Source of the DNA: Actinomycetota bacterium
GTDB taxonomy: Bacteria; Actinomycetota; Actinomycetes; Actinomycetales; Kineosporiaceae
Length of the DNA: 34,406 bases
Direction: 5' to 3'
Assembly (NCBI GenBank): GCA_030837505.1
Contig: JAUPKJ010000269.1
Coordinates: 1-34,406 of the forward strand
Positions 15,104 through 23,087 of the stretch are shown here, in pieces. The position numbers and the translations under genes were made by a program. The notes under the pieces are model-generated. The model was not told the origin of the DNA and did not search any database. It saw nothing but the letters and a program-made list of their open reading frames with translations. Every line of letters starts with the position of its first letter. The first letter of the stretch is position 1.

Positions 15104-17249
15104 ACTGCTCTGCCAGCACCTTCTCCACCTGGTACTGCGGCATGGCGGCATGGCGGTGGTACTCCCGGCTGAGAACCCCGGTGCCGTGCGCGAGACTGCG
15201 CAGGTCGATCGCGTAGCGGGACAACTCGATCGCGGGCACCTCTGCCGAGATCTCCGTGCGCCCGGAACCCAGGGCGACCGTTCCGGTCACGCGGCCCCGC
15301 CTCGCGGACAGGTCGCCCATGATGTTCCCGACGTACTCGTCGTCGACGGCGACCCGCACCAGGTCGATCGGCTCGAGCATCGCCACACCGGCGTTGCCCG
15401 CGGCGTCCTTGAGCGCGAGGGCCCCCGCCATCTGGAACGCGGCGTCCGAGGAATCGACGCTGTGGGCCTTGCCCCCCGTCAGGGTCACCCGTAGATCGAC
15501 CACGGGATAGCCGGCGGCGACCCCTCTGTCCATCTGGGCCCGCACGCCTTTCTCCACGCTCGGGATGAACTGCCGGGGCACCGACCCCCCGACGACCCTG
15601 TCGACGAATTCGAAGCCCTGTCCCTCGGGCAGTGGTTCGACCTCGACGTCGCACACGGCGTACTGGCCGTGGCCCCCGGACTGTTTGACGTGCCGGCCGT
15701 GTCCGACGGCCTTCTTCGCCAGGGTCTCGCGCAGTGAGACCTTGACCGGATGGGTGTCCACCTCCAGGTTGTGCCGGGCCCTGAGCCGGTCCAGGAGGAC
15801 CTCCAGATGGGACTCTCCCATCGACCACAGCACCATCTGGTGGGTCGCGGGGTTGACCTCGACCCGGATCGTGGGGTCCTCGGCGACGAGCCGGGTCAGT
15901 CCCTGCGAGAGTTTGTCCTCGTCGGTCGAGGTGCGGGCCGACACGGCCGTCGGGAGCAGCGGCTCGGGCACGACCCACGGCTCCATGAGGGCAGGGGCCT
16001 GCGGCGAGGACAGGGTGTCGCCGGTCTCGGCCCTGGTCAACCGGGCGACGGCCACGATGTCGCCTGCGACCCCGGTGTCGATCGGTGTCACCTCGGCCCC
16101 GCTCACGGTCGACAGGGTCCCCAGGCGTTCGTCGACGTCGTGTTCCGGGTGGCCGCGATCGTTCCCGGCGAAACGCGCGAAGTGCCCGGAGACGTGGACG
16201 GGCGCGTCGGGGACGAGGGTCCCGGAGAACACGCGTACGACGCTGAGCCGCCCCACGTAGGGGTCGGTCGTCGTCTTCACGACCTCCGCGACAAGGCGTC
16301 CCGCAGGATCGCAGGTGATCGGTCCGGTCGGGGAGCCGTCGGGGAGGGTGACGACGGGCGTGGGATGTTCCAGGGGCGAGGGGAAGCCTCGTCGGATCAC
16401 CTCCAGCAGCTCCGGCACGCCCACCCCGCGGTGGGCCGTCAACGGCAGCACGGGGTGGAAGGCCCCGCGGGACACCGCCATCTCCAGGTCCTGCACGAGG
16501 GACTCCTGGGTGATCTCCTCGCCGGACAGCCAGCGGTCCAGGAGGGTGTCGTCCTCCGATTCCTGGATGATCCCCTCGATGAGGTCCGACCTGAGTTCCT
16601 GCGCGGCCTGCAGGTGCTCCGGGTCGGGTTCCTGCGGGGAGCGTTCGCCCCCGTCCGTTCGCGTCACCGTGAGCGACAGCAGTCCCAGCAGGCCGGCGGG
16701 GATCTCGTCGTCGTCCAGCAACGGCAGGTACAGGGGGTGGACGCCGTCCCCGAACACCCGGCGACAGATCCCGACGACCTCGTCGAAGTCGCCGCGTTGC
16801 TGGTCCAGGTGGGTCACGACGATGGCCCGGGGGAGACGGACCGCGGCGCACTCCTCCCAGAGCATGCGTGTCGTGCCGTCGACCCCGTCCACGGCCGAAA
16901 CGACGAAGAGGGCGGCATCCGCCGCCCTCAACCCCGCTCGGACCTCCCCGACGAAGTCGGCATGTCCTGGTGTGTCTATGAAATTTATTTTTGTCCCGTT
17001 GTGGGATACGGAGCACACCGAGAGCGATACGGATCGCCCCAGACGGTGCTCCACCTCCTCGTGGTCGCTGACCGTCGTGCCGTCCTCGACCCGGCCCGCT
17101 CTCTGCAGATGCCCTGCGGCCAGGAGCGTTGCCTCAAGGAGAGTCGTCTTCCCGGCGGAGGCGTGTCCCACCAGAACCACGTTGCGGATGTGGTCGGGGG
17201 TGATCCGGTCCGCCGTCCCGGCAGCACGTGCCCTGACATTGCCCGCCAT
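15102..17249 (-). CDS. fusA2: Elongation factor G-like protein (FusA2/EF-G2 type)
   Basis: This 715-residue translational GTPase resembles mycobacterial FusA2, not the housekeeping EF-G. Its G domain has the P-loop GHASAGKTT (28-36), G3 DTPGHADF (92-99) and, in place of G4 NKxD, THLD (146-149). Domains II-V follow, including the domain IV loop SGGHGQYAVCDVEVEPL and the C-terminal RSLAHGTGVLSREY. The function of the family is unsettled. Loss of the Asn and Lys in G4 suggests altered guanine-nucleotide recognition. The ATG at 17249 has a strong AGGAGG site. The gene stands on the opposite strand between HIT and pgsA, interrupting a block that is contiguous in M. tuberculosis. Codons 86-96 use A/T-ending triplets rare elsewhere in the window. 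Confidence 0.9.
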   Translation of the reverse strand: MAGNVRARAAGTADRITPDHIRNVVLVGHASAGKTTLLEATLLAAGHLQRAGRVEDGTTVSDHEEVEHRLGRSVSLSVCSVSHNGTKINFIDTPGHADFVGEVRAGLRAADAALFVVSAVDGVDGTTRMLWEECAAVRLPRAIVVTHLDQQRGDFDEVVGICRRVFGDGVHPLYLPLLDDDEIPAGLLGLLSLTVTRTDGGERSPQEPDPEHLQAAQELRSDLIEGIIQESEDDTLLDRWLSGEEITQESLVQDLEMAVSRGAFHPVLPLTAHRGVGVPELLEVIRRGFPSPLEHPTPVVTLPDGSPTGPITCDPAGRLVAEVVKTTTDPYVGRLSVVRVFSGTLVPDAPVHVSGHFARFAGNDRGHPEHDVDERLGTLSTVSGAEVTPIDTGVAGDIVAVARLTRAETGDTLSSPQAPALMEPWVVPEPLLPTAVSARTSTDEDKLSQGLTRLVAEDPTIRVEVNPATHQMVLWSMGESHLEVLLDRLRARHNLEVDTHPVKVSLRETLAKKAVGHGRHVKQSGGHGQYAVCDVEVEPLPEGQGFEFVDRVVGGSVPRQFIPSVEKGVRAQMDRGVAAGYPVVDLRVTLTGGKAHSVDSSDAAFQMAGALALKDAAGNAGVAMLEPIDLVRVAVDDEYVGNIMGDLSARRGRVTGTVALGSGRTEISAEVPAIELSRYAIDLRSLAHGTGVLSREYHRHAAMPQYQVEKVLAEQ

Positions 17250-17388
17250 CAGACCTCCTCGTCCGAATGGTGGTTGGTGGCTCCGTTGCCTCCAGCCTCG
17301 GACAAACTTCCACCAAGGCGGTCCTGCCGAGCAAGGGGACCTTGGTCGGTAGGCTGCACTCATCCGGGGATCCACCCCAGTTCCCGCC
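17250..17388. promoter_or_regulatory. Divergent intergenic region fusA2 / pgsA
   Basis: This 139-bp region drives both directions. Toward pgsA, TAGGCT at 17350-17355 fits a -10 element, giving a start near 17362 and a short leader before the GTG at 17389. Toward fusA2, GAGGAGG is the ribosome site. No repressor palindrome was seen. Confidence 0.4.
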
Positions 17389-18156
17389 GTGACATCCCGT
17401 GCGGGACCCGACTCACCCCTGCCGGACACGATGCTCAACCGATTCGCTCGCGCCCTGTTCACCCGGCTGCTGACCCCCGCGGCCCGGGTCCTGCTCCGTC
17501 TGGGCATCAGCCCCGACGTCGTCACGCTCGTCGGCACCGTCGGCGTGGCCGCCGGAGCGCTGCTGTTCTACCCCCGCGGGGAGTTCTTCTGGGGGACGAT
17601 CGTCGTCACGGCGTTCGTCTTCTCCGACACGATCGACGGGATCATGGCCAGGACATCGGGCCGCTCCAGCGTCTGGGGGGCCTACCTGGATTCCACGCTG
17701 GACCGTTTCGGGGACGCCGCCGTCTTCGGCGGCCTCGTCCTGTACTACGCCGGTCGGGGCGACGACCCGATCATGGCAGCCCTCGCCCTGGCCTGCCTGG
17801 TCCTGGGCAGCGTCGTCTCCTACGCCAGGGCCCGGGCCGAGGGGCTGGGGATGAGGGCGGACGTCGGCATCGCCGAACGCGCTGACCGCCTGGTCGCCGT
17901 CCTGGCCGCGACGGGTTTCGTCGGCCTGGGCGTCTCGGACCGGCTTCTGCTGGTCGTCCTGGTGCTCCTGGCCGCGGCCAGCGCGGTCACTGTGATCCAA
18001 CGTATGCTCATGGTGCGCCGTCAAGCCTTGGGCAGACCGTTGCCGGGGCCGTCGGCCGCGCCCGACCCGTCGTCGGCGTCGCCCATCCCACCGACGCAGG
18101 ACCGGCCGACAACGGGACACGTTCAGAACGACACCGGGACCCCAGGGGGGTGCTGA
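17389..18156 (+). CDS. pgsA: Phosphatidylinositol phosphate synthase (CDP-alcohol phosphatidyltransferase)
   Basis: This 255-residue membrane enzyme joins CDP-diacylglycerol to inositol-phosphate, the first step toward phosphatidylinositol and PIMs in actinobacteria. The complete family signature D-x2-DG-x2-AR-x8-G-x3-D-x3-D is visible from DTIDGIMAR (D80) through G-A-Y-L-D-S-T-L-D (ending D105). About six hydrophobic helices follow the usual plan. The C-terminal 40 residues form a polar Pro-rich tail. The GTG at 17389 is the likely start; the ATG 14 codons on (17431) is an alternative. Gene order (pgsA, acyltransferase, pimA) is that of mycobacterial pgsA1 and supports the PI-phosphate synthase role over phosphatidylglycerophosphate synthase. 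Its stop is directly followed by the next ATG. Confidence 0.92.
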   Translation: MTSRAGPDSPLPDTMLNRFARALFTRLLTPAARVLLRLGISPDVVTLVGTVGVAAGALLFYPRGEFFWGTIVVTAFVFSDTIDGIMARTSGRSSVWGAYLDSTLDRFGDAAVFGGLVLYYAGRGDDPIMAALALACLVLGSVVSYARARAEGLGMRADVGIAERADRLVAVLAATGFVGLGVSDRLLLVVLVLLAAASAVTVIQRMLMVRRQALGRPLPGPSAAPDPSSASPIPPTQDRPTTGHVQNDTGTPGGC

Positions 18157-19095
18157 ATGTCCGACCGGTTCGGGTCAGCTCTCTACAGCACCGGCTGGAG
18201 AGTGGTTCGCTGGCTCCCGGAACGTCTCGCCTACCTCCTTTTCTCCGTGGTCGCCCAGTTCACGTGGCTGCGGCAGGGACGGGGCGTGCGGCAGTTGGAG
18301 GCCAACCTGGCCCGGGTCCTGCCCGGGGCCTCGGCGTTCCGTCTGAAATCCATGTCCCGTAAGGGCATGCACTCCTACATGCGGTACTGGTGCGATGCGT
18401 TCCGGATGCCGGACTGGTCGCCCGAACGCATCCGCGCCACGTGCCGGGTCGAGAACGATGCCGAGATCCGCAAAGTCCTCGCCGAGGGGCGGGGCGTGGT
18501 GGCGGCCCTGGCGCACTCTGGCAACTGGGATCACGCCGGGGCCTGGTCGACCCGGGAACTGGCCGCGGTGACGACCGTGGCGGAACGGCTGCAGCCCGAG
18601 GAGCTCTTCCAGCGTTTCCTGGAGTTCCGCGAGTCCCTCGGTATGGAGATCCTGCCCCTGACCGGGGGCGGTGACCTGTTCGGCACTCTCGTTCGGCGGC
18701 TGCGCGACGGCGGGTTCGTCCCGCTGCTGACCGACCGCGACCTGACGGCCTCCGGGGTCCCGGTGACCTTCTTCGGGGAGACGGCGAAAATGGCCGCCGG
18801 CCCGGCCTCCCTGGCCCTGGTGACCGGAGCGGCCCTGTTCCCGGTCAGCATCCACTACGAGCGCCTTCCCCCCAGCGCCCCGGCCCGCTGGGGGATCGTG
18901 ATCCGCTTCCACTCCGAGGTCGTGCCGGCGCAGAACGGGACCCGCCCCGAAAGGATCATGGCGACGATGCAGGCGTGCTCGGACGCCCTGGCCTCCGGGA
19001 TCACCGCGCACCCCGAGGACTGGCACATGCTGCAGCGGGTGTTCCTGGCGGATCTGGACCCAGAGCCCCGGCCCGGCCCGCGGCAACCCGCCTGA
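18157..19095 (+). CDS. patA: Phosphatidylinositol mannoside acyltransferase (PatA-like, HtrB/LpxL family)
   Basis: This 312-residue acyltransferase of the LpxL/HtrB superfamily has its catalytic HX4D motif in AHSGNWD (His120-Asp125). A short hydrophobic segment near residues 22-40 could anchor it to the membrane. The blocks VPLLTDRDLTASGVPVTFFGE and AGPASLALVTGAALFPV are typical of bacterial PIM acyltransferases, which place palmitate on the mannose of PIM1/PIM2. Position between pgsA and pimA matches M. tuberculosis Rv2611c. The ATG directly abuts the pgsA stop, which implies coupled translation. I see no anomalies. Confidence 0.92.
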   Translation: MSDRFGSALYSTGWRVVRWLPERLAYLLFSVVAQFTWLRQGRGVRQLEANLARVLPGASAFRLKSMSRKGMHSYMRYWCDAFRMPDWSPERIRATCRVENDAEIRKVLAEGRGVVAALAHSGNWDHAGAWSTRELAAVTTVAERLQPEELFQRFLEFRESLGMEILPLTGGGDLFGTLVRRLRDGGFVPLLTDRDLTASGVPVTFFGETAKMAAGPASLALVTGAALFPVSIHYERLPPSAPARWGIVIRFHSEVVPAQNGTRPERIMATMQACSDALASGITAHPEDWHMLQRVFLADLDPEPRPGPRQPA

Positions 19096-19164
19096 TCCGG
19101 ACGGTCCGCCGGCTTCCCCGGGGCGTTTTCGTAGGCCACGGACCCCTCAGGAAGGACGGGCCCC

Positions 19165-20343
19165 ATGAGGATCGGACTGGTGTGCCCGTACTCCTTCGAC
19201 GTGCCCGGAGGGGTGCAGTTCCACGTCAGGGACCTGGCCGAACACCTGATCGGGGCCGGTCACGAGGTCAGTGTCCTTGCCCCTGCCGACGACGACACCC
19301 CGGTCCCGCCCTACGTGGTCGCTGCCGGTCGCGCCGTCCCCGTGAAGTACAACGGGTCGGTGGCCCGCCTGACCTTCGGCCCGATGAGTGCCGCGCGGGT
19401 CCGGCGCTGGCTGTCCGACGGCGACTTCGACGTCCTGCACATCCACGAGCCGGTGACCCCTTCCCTGGCCGTGCTGGCACTGTGGTCGGCCACCGGACCG
19501 ATCGTGGCGACCTTCCACACCGCCAACCTGCGCTCCCGGGCCATGCAGGCCGCCCAACCGCTGCTGCGCCCGAGCCTGGAGAAGATCTCGGCCCGGATCG
19601 CCGTGTCGGAGGACGCCCGGCGGACCGTCGTGGAGCACCTGGGCGGGGACGCCGTCGTGATCCCCAACGGCGTGTACGTCGACCGGTTCTCCTCGGCCCG
19701 TACCGATCCCCGCTGGACCGGAACCCCCGAACACCCCACCCTGGCCTTCGTGGGGCGCCTCGACGAGCCCCGCAAGGGCCTGCAGGTGCTGTTGCGCGCC
19801 CTGCCGGAGATCCGCGGGGTCTTCCCCGGGACGCGGGTCCTGGTCCTGGGCCGCGGTGACACCGAGGACCTGCTGGAGGGGCTGCGCGAGGACGACCGGC
19901 ACGCCGTGGAACTCCTCGGTCCCCTCGACGACGCCGACAAGGCGGCCCTGCTGCACTCGGTCGATCTGTACGTCGCCCCGCACACCGGGGGCGAGAGCTT
20001 CGGGATCGTCCTGGTGGAGGCCATGAGCGCCGGTGCGCCCGTCGTCGCCTCCGACCTGGGGGCCTTCGGACGGGTCCTGGAAGGCGGCAGTTGCGGGGCC
20101 CTGTTCGCCGTCGGTGATCCTCACGATCTGGCCGCGACGGTCGTGCGCCTGCTGGCCGATCCGTCCGAACGGGCCGGGTTGGCCCGCCGGGGAAGCCGCG
20201 CCGCGGGCCGGTACGACTGGTCCAGGGTGGCCGGGCAGGTGATCGCCGTCTACGAGACCGTACGGCTGGGCGCCGACCGGGTGGGGGAGGACCTGCGGAC
20301 CCGCAGCCTGTTGTCGCGGTGGCGCGAGGGCCCGGCGGGCTGA
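19165..20343 (+). CDS. pimA: Phosphatidylinositol alpha-mannosyltransferase PimA (GT4)
   Basis: This 392-residue GT-B enzyme transfers the first mannose from GDP-mannose to phosphatidylinositol on the inner face of the membrane. It has the N-terminal loop PYSFDVPGGVQFHV, the catalytic-site His in TFHTANLRS (His118, the same number as in the studied mycobacterial enzyme), GRLDEPRKGL with donor-binding R198 and K204, and the GT4 E-x7-E element GGESFGIVLVEAMSAG (E277, E285). The ATG at 19165 has AGGAAGGACGGG upstream. It lies 69 bp after patA. It is complete and ordinary in codon use. Confidence 0.95.
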   Translation: MRIGLVCPYSFDVPGGVQFHVRDLAEHLIGAGHEVSVLAPADDDTPVPPYVVAAGRAVPVKYNGSVARLTFGPMSAARVRRWLSDGDFDVLHIHEPVTPSLAVLALWSATGPIVATFHTANLRSRAMQAAQPLLRPSLEKISARIAVSEDARRTVVEHLGGDAVVIPNGVYVDRFSSARTDPRWTGTPEHPTLAFVGRLDEPRKGLQVLLRALPEIRGVFPGTRVLVLGRGDTEDLLEGLREDDRHAVELLGPLDDADKAALLHSVDLYVAPHTGGESFGIVLVEAMSAGAPVVASDLGAFGRVLEGGSCGALFAVGDPHDLAATVVRLLADPSERAGLARRGSRAAGRYDWSRVAGQVIAVYETVRLGADRVGEDLRTRSLLSRWREGPAG

Positions 20344-20390
20344 GCCGAGGGGAACGCTCGTCGATCGGATCTCCCCACCGGCGGACCCTC

Positions 20391-20403
20391 TAAGGTTTCG
20401 TCC
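20391..20403 (+). promoter_or_regulatory. Leaderless promoter of the LemA-like gene
   Basis: TAAGGT at 20391-20396 ends seven bases before the ATG at 20404. Transcription would therefore begin at the start codon itself. There is no Shine-Dalgarno sequence. Confidence 0.5.
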
Positions 20404-21003
20404 ATGGGCGATGTCGGTGCGTGGCTGCCGTTCTTCCTGGCGTTGCTGCTCGTGCTGGGCTGGTACCTGTCGTACTCGGCTGCGCGCCTGGACCGTCTGC
20501 ATCACCGGGTGGAGTCCGCGCGCGCGGCCCTGGACACCCAGCTGGTGCGTCGCGCCGCGGCCGCAGCGGAACTGGCGGGGCTGCTGCCCCTGGCCGCGGG
20601 CCGCCCGCTGGCGGAAGCCGCCGCGGCGGCCCTGAAAGCGGGCCTGTCCGAGTCCGTGCCCGCCGACGGCCGGCCCGGGGGCCCGACCCCGCCCCTGAGC
20701 GAGGTGGAGAGCGAACTGACCCGCGCGCTGCACCGGGCCGTCGTTGCCGTGCCCCGTCCGGTGTCGGACTCCGGTCCGGGCGACTTCGGCTCGGCCGATG
20801 CCGAGCTGATGGCGACCCTGCGTTCCCTGAACCGCTCGTGCGAACGTGTCCAGTTGGCCCGCCGCTTCCACAACGACGCCGTGGCCCAGAGCCTGCGCAT
20901 GCGTGCCAAACGCATCATCCGCTGGACCCGTCTGGCGGGTCACGCCCCCGAACCCCGCATGATCGACCTCGACGACCGCACACCCCCCGGCCTGCTGCCC
21001 TGA
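20404..21003 (+). CDS. LemA-like single-pass membrane protein
   Basis: This 199-residue protein has one N-terminal membrane helix (WLPFFLALLLVLGWYLSYSA, about 7-26). A helical, Ala/Leu/Arg-rich cytoplasmic part follows, beginning RLDRLHHRVESARAALDTQLVRR, a segment like the first helix of LemA proteins. The late segment ERVQLARRFHNDAVAQSLRMR also matches the LemA pattern (ARxFYNDAV). The equivalent place after pimA in M. tuberculosis holds a conserved membrane protein (Rv2609c). LemA function is unknown. The link to phosphoinositide mannoside synthesis is only positional. The end of the protein (APEPRMIDLDD) carries no extra domain. It appears to have its own leaderless promoter. Confidence 0.65.
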   Translation: MGDVGAWLPFFLALLLVLGWYLSYSAARLDRLHHRVESARAALDTQLVRRAAAAAELAGLLPLAAGRPLAEAAAAALKAGLSESVPADGRPGGPTPPLSEVESELTRALHRAVVAVPRPVSDSGPGDFGSADAELMATLRSLNRSCERVQLARRFHNDAVAQSLRMRAKRIIRWTRLAGHAPEPRMIDLDDRTPPGLLP

Positions 21004-21136
21004 CCCTGCCCGGGCCGCCTCGGGCCGCAGCGGCAGGACGTCGATCCGCTGAACCGAACCACTTTCCTGCGTCGGTCAGCATCGACGAATGTGAAGAAGA
21101 TCACTGACGAAAAATCACCGAAAGTCCGAGATGCCC

Positions 21137-21166
21137 GTGACCGGTGCGTGACCCCTCGGGTAGCAT
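21137..21166 (+). promoter_or_regulatory. Promoter of the small secreted protein gene
   Basis: GTGACC (21137-21142) and TAGCAT (21161-21166), 18 bases apart, make a plausible promoter within an unusually AT-rich stretch (about 21100-21220). It gives a leader of about 50 bases before the ATG at 21220. Confidence 0.4.
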
Positions 21167-21219
21167 GACAAATCGACTACATGTCGAAATATGTCATTCA
21201 ATTTTGCACGGGGGCAAAA

Positions 21220-21603
21220 ATGGGGATCCGTTCTTTCGCTGTTCGAGACGCCGCTGTCGGTGCGGCTCTTGCCGCCGGTGTGATGACCAGGTCCGTGCCG
21301 GCCCGGGCGAGTTTCTTGGATCGCGAGACGGGGACTTCCTGCGAGTTCTGCCAGACGGAGCACTCGGCGGACCACCTGCCGATTCTCAGGGACGAGCGCG
21401 ATCTCAGGAACCGGCAGCACTCCGGTCGCGGGAACTGGGGCAACCAGCTCCCGTCCGTCCTCGACAACCGTGCGACTTCGGAAGTCGTCCGGTGTACGGG
21501 GCACGACTTCGGCGGTGAGTGCCTCGTCACCCCGGCCGGGACCGGGAAGAAGGTCCGGAACTCGACCTTCGGGCATCGGATCAGTTCGGTCGATTTCCTC
21601 TAG
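21220..21603 (+). CDS. Small secreted beta/gamma-crystallin-like protein (I36 inhibitor-like)
   Basis: This 127-residue protein has a likely signal peptide (residues 1-30, ending ARA before SFLD), though its n-region carries an Asp. The mature part has four cysteines (C-x2-C early, then two later) and ends TGHDFGGECLVTPAGTG followed by FGHRISSVDFL. This pattern resembles one half of a beta/gamma-crystallin domain of the kind found in Streptomyces secreted proteins and peptidase inhibitor family I36 (xDFGGExxxxPAG, then FNDxISSxxF). The start ATG at 21220 has GGGGG six bases upstream; an ATG at 21181 would spoil the signal peptide. The function is unknown, and codon use is a little less GC-rich than that of neighbours. 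It sits alone between the LemA-like gene and a GT87 gene. Confidence 0.55.
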   Translation: MGIRSFAVRDAAVGAALAAGVMTRSVPARASFLDRETGTSCEFCQTEHSADHLPILRDERDLRNRQHSGRGNWGNQLPSVLDNRATSEVVRCTGHDFGGECLVTPAGTGKKVRNSTFGHRISSVDFL

Positions 21604-21631
21604 ACCACTGAACTCGGGGATTTACGAAGCG

Positions 21632-23035
21632 ATGGGACGGGACGGGTCTCCCGGTGCCCCTGCGTTTTTCTCGGGTGGGCCACCGAGGAGATTTTTCAGG
21701 GTCGTCGGTGCAGCCCTCGTGAGGTCCCCTCGGGAGAGGCTCCGGCTCTCACCGCGGTCCCGCGGCGGGGCACTGGTCCTGGTCGCGATCGGCGTGTTCG
21801 TCGTGCAGTTCGTTCTGGCGGCGCGCGTGCCGTCGGCGGAGCGTTTCGCCGATCTCCAGGTGTACCGGGGCGCCGTCGATTCCTGGCTCGACGGCGGAAC
21901 CCTGTACGAGTACCGGCGCCACAACGGTGACGTCTTCACCTACCCGCCGGTCGCGGGCCACCTGCTCTGGTGGCTGCGCTGCCTGCCGGTCGGGGCGGCC
22001 GAGGCCCTGTGGGCGGCTCTCACCTTCGGGGCGATGGGCCTGCTGGCCCACGCGTTCACCGCGGAGCCGCTCGGCAGAACCCCGGGACCCGATCGAACAC
22101 AGGCGCAGGGCAGTACCGATACACAGGGCCTCACCCGGGCCAGAGCGCTGTCGGCCTCTGTCCTGGCGCGGCCGGGGTTCGCGGTCCTTCTGCTGCTGCT
22201 GGTCTGCACGTCTCCCGGTCGCAGCAACCTGGCCTTCGGTCAGGTGTCCGTCTTCGTGGTCGCCCTGGCAGCTCATGACATCCTGCGGCACGACCACCGG
22301 TGGGCCGGTCTGCCGCTCGGTCTGGCGATCGCCGTGAAACTGACCCCGGCCCTGTTCGTGCCGATGCTGTGGTGCGCGGGCCGACGTCGGCAGGCCGTGA
22401 CCGCGGCCGGCGCCGCCCTGGCCCTCACCGGAGCGTCCTGGGTCCTGCGCCCCGGCGAATCGGCCGACTACTGGGGGCACCACCTGGCCGATGGCTCGCG
22501 GTTCGTCAACGGTTCCATCCCGGGCAACCAGTCCCTGCGGGCTTTCCTGGACCGGGAACATTGTCCCGCTGCCGGGGTCTGCTGGGTCGTGCTGTGCGCT
22601 CTGGTCGTGGCAGCGGCCCTGTACGCGGGCAGCGTCCTGGCGCGGAGGGGCGACCTCGTGCAGGCCACGGTCGTGGTGGGGGCCGCGTCCCTGGTCGTCT
22701 CCCCGATCTCCTGGACCCATCACCAGTTCTGGCTCGTGCCCGCCGTGCTCCTGACCGTCCCCGGGCCCCGCCGCCGGACCCACCGGTGGCGGGCGGTCGT
22801 CGTGGGAGTCCTGATGCTCGGACCCGTTCGGGGTCCCGGGCCGTCGGCCGTCTCCTGGATCGTCACCGAGTCCCACCTGCTGCTCGCCCTGGCCTGTCTC
22901 GGCCTCGGGCTGTGGGCCGCCCTGGACGGCCGGCGCACGGGCCCCTCGTTCCCGGCGCAGGCCACTCGCTTCGCAGTGGCCTTGCGATCTGCCCGCCGAG
23001 CGACGGATACCGAAGCTCACCGGCGCGTAGGATGA
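21632..23035 (+). CDS. GT87 (DUF2029) polyprenol-phosphate-dependent mannosyltransferase
   Basis: This 467-residue polytopic protein has about ten hydrophobic segments. The first external loop after helix 1 carries the Asp of the GT-C active site: [23 protein letters not shown], then [12 protein letters not shown]. This is the hallmark of GT87 enzymes such as PimE and Rv2181, which add alpha-1,2-mannose from polyprenol-phosphomannose to PIMs and lipomannan outside the membrane. Later motifs include [24 protein letters not shown] and [15 protein letters not shown], all usual in the family. The ATG at 21632 has only a weak ribosome site. The nearby pgsA, patA and pimA suggest a job in PIM or lipomannan elaboration. 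The acceptor cannot be read from sequence. Confidence 0.82.
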   Translation: MGRDGSPGAPAFFSGGPPRRFFRVVGAALVRSPRERLRLSPRSRGGALVLVAIGVFVVQFVLAARVPSAERFADLQVYRGAVDSWLDGGTLYEYRRHNGDVFTYPPVAGHLLWWLRCLPVGAAEALWAALTFGAMGLLAHAFTAEPLGRTPGPDRTQAQGSTDTQGLTRARALSASVLARPGFAVLLLLLVCTSPGRSNLAFGQVSVFVVALAAHDILRHDHRWAGLPLGLAIAVKLTPALFVPMLWCAGRRRQAVTAAGAALALTGASWVLRPGESADYWGHHLADGSRFVNGSIPGNQSLRAFLDREHCPAAGVCWVVLCALVVAAALYAGSVLARRGDLVQATVVVGAASLVVSPISWTHHQFWLVPAVLLTVPGPRRRTHRWRAVVVGVLMLGPVRGPGPSAVSWIVTESHLLLALACLGLGLWAALDGRRTGPSFPAQATRFAVALRSARRATDTEAHRRVG

Positions 23036-23053
23036 CCTTTCGGAGGATCCTCC
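23028..23053 (+). promoter_or_regulatory. pdxS -10 element followed by a 12-bp palindrome
   Basis: TAGGAT (23028-23033) fits a -10 element. Just downstream, GGAGGATCCTCC (23042-23053) is a perfect palindrome at the expected start of transcription, a place where a repressor or an RNA hairpin could act. No pdxR-like regulator gene is in the window, so its meaning is open. Confidence 0.4.
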
Positions 23054-23087
23054 ACCCCTTTCCCGACGACGCGCAGTGAGGTTCACC

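Noticed and set aside
15750-17885. A long plus-strand frame across the EF-G2-like gene and into pgsA
   Set aside because: It is antisense to a well-supported GTPase and out of frame with pgsA; no recognisable domain was found.
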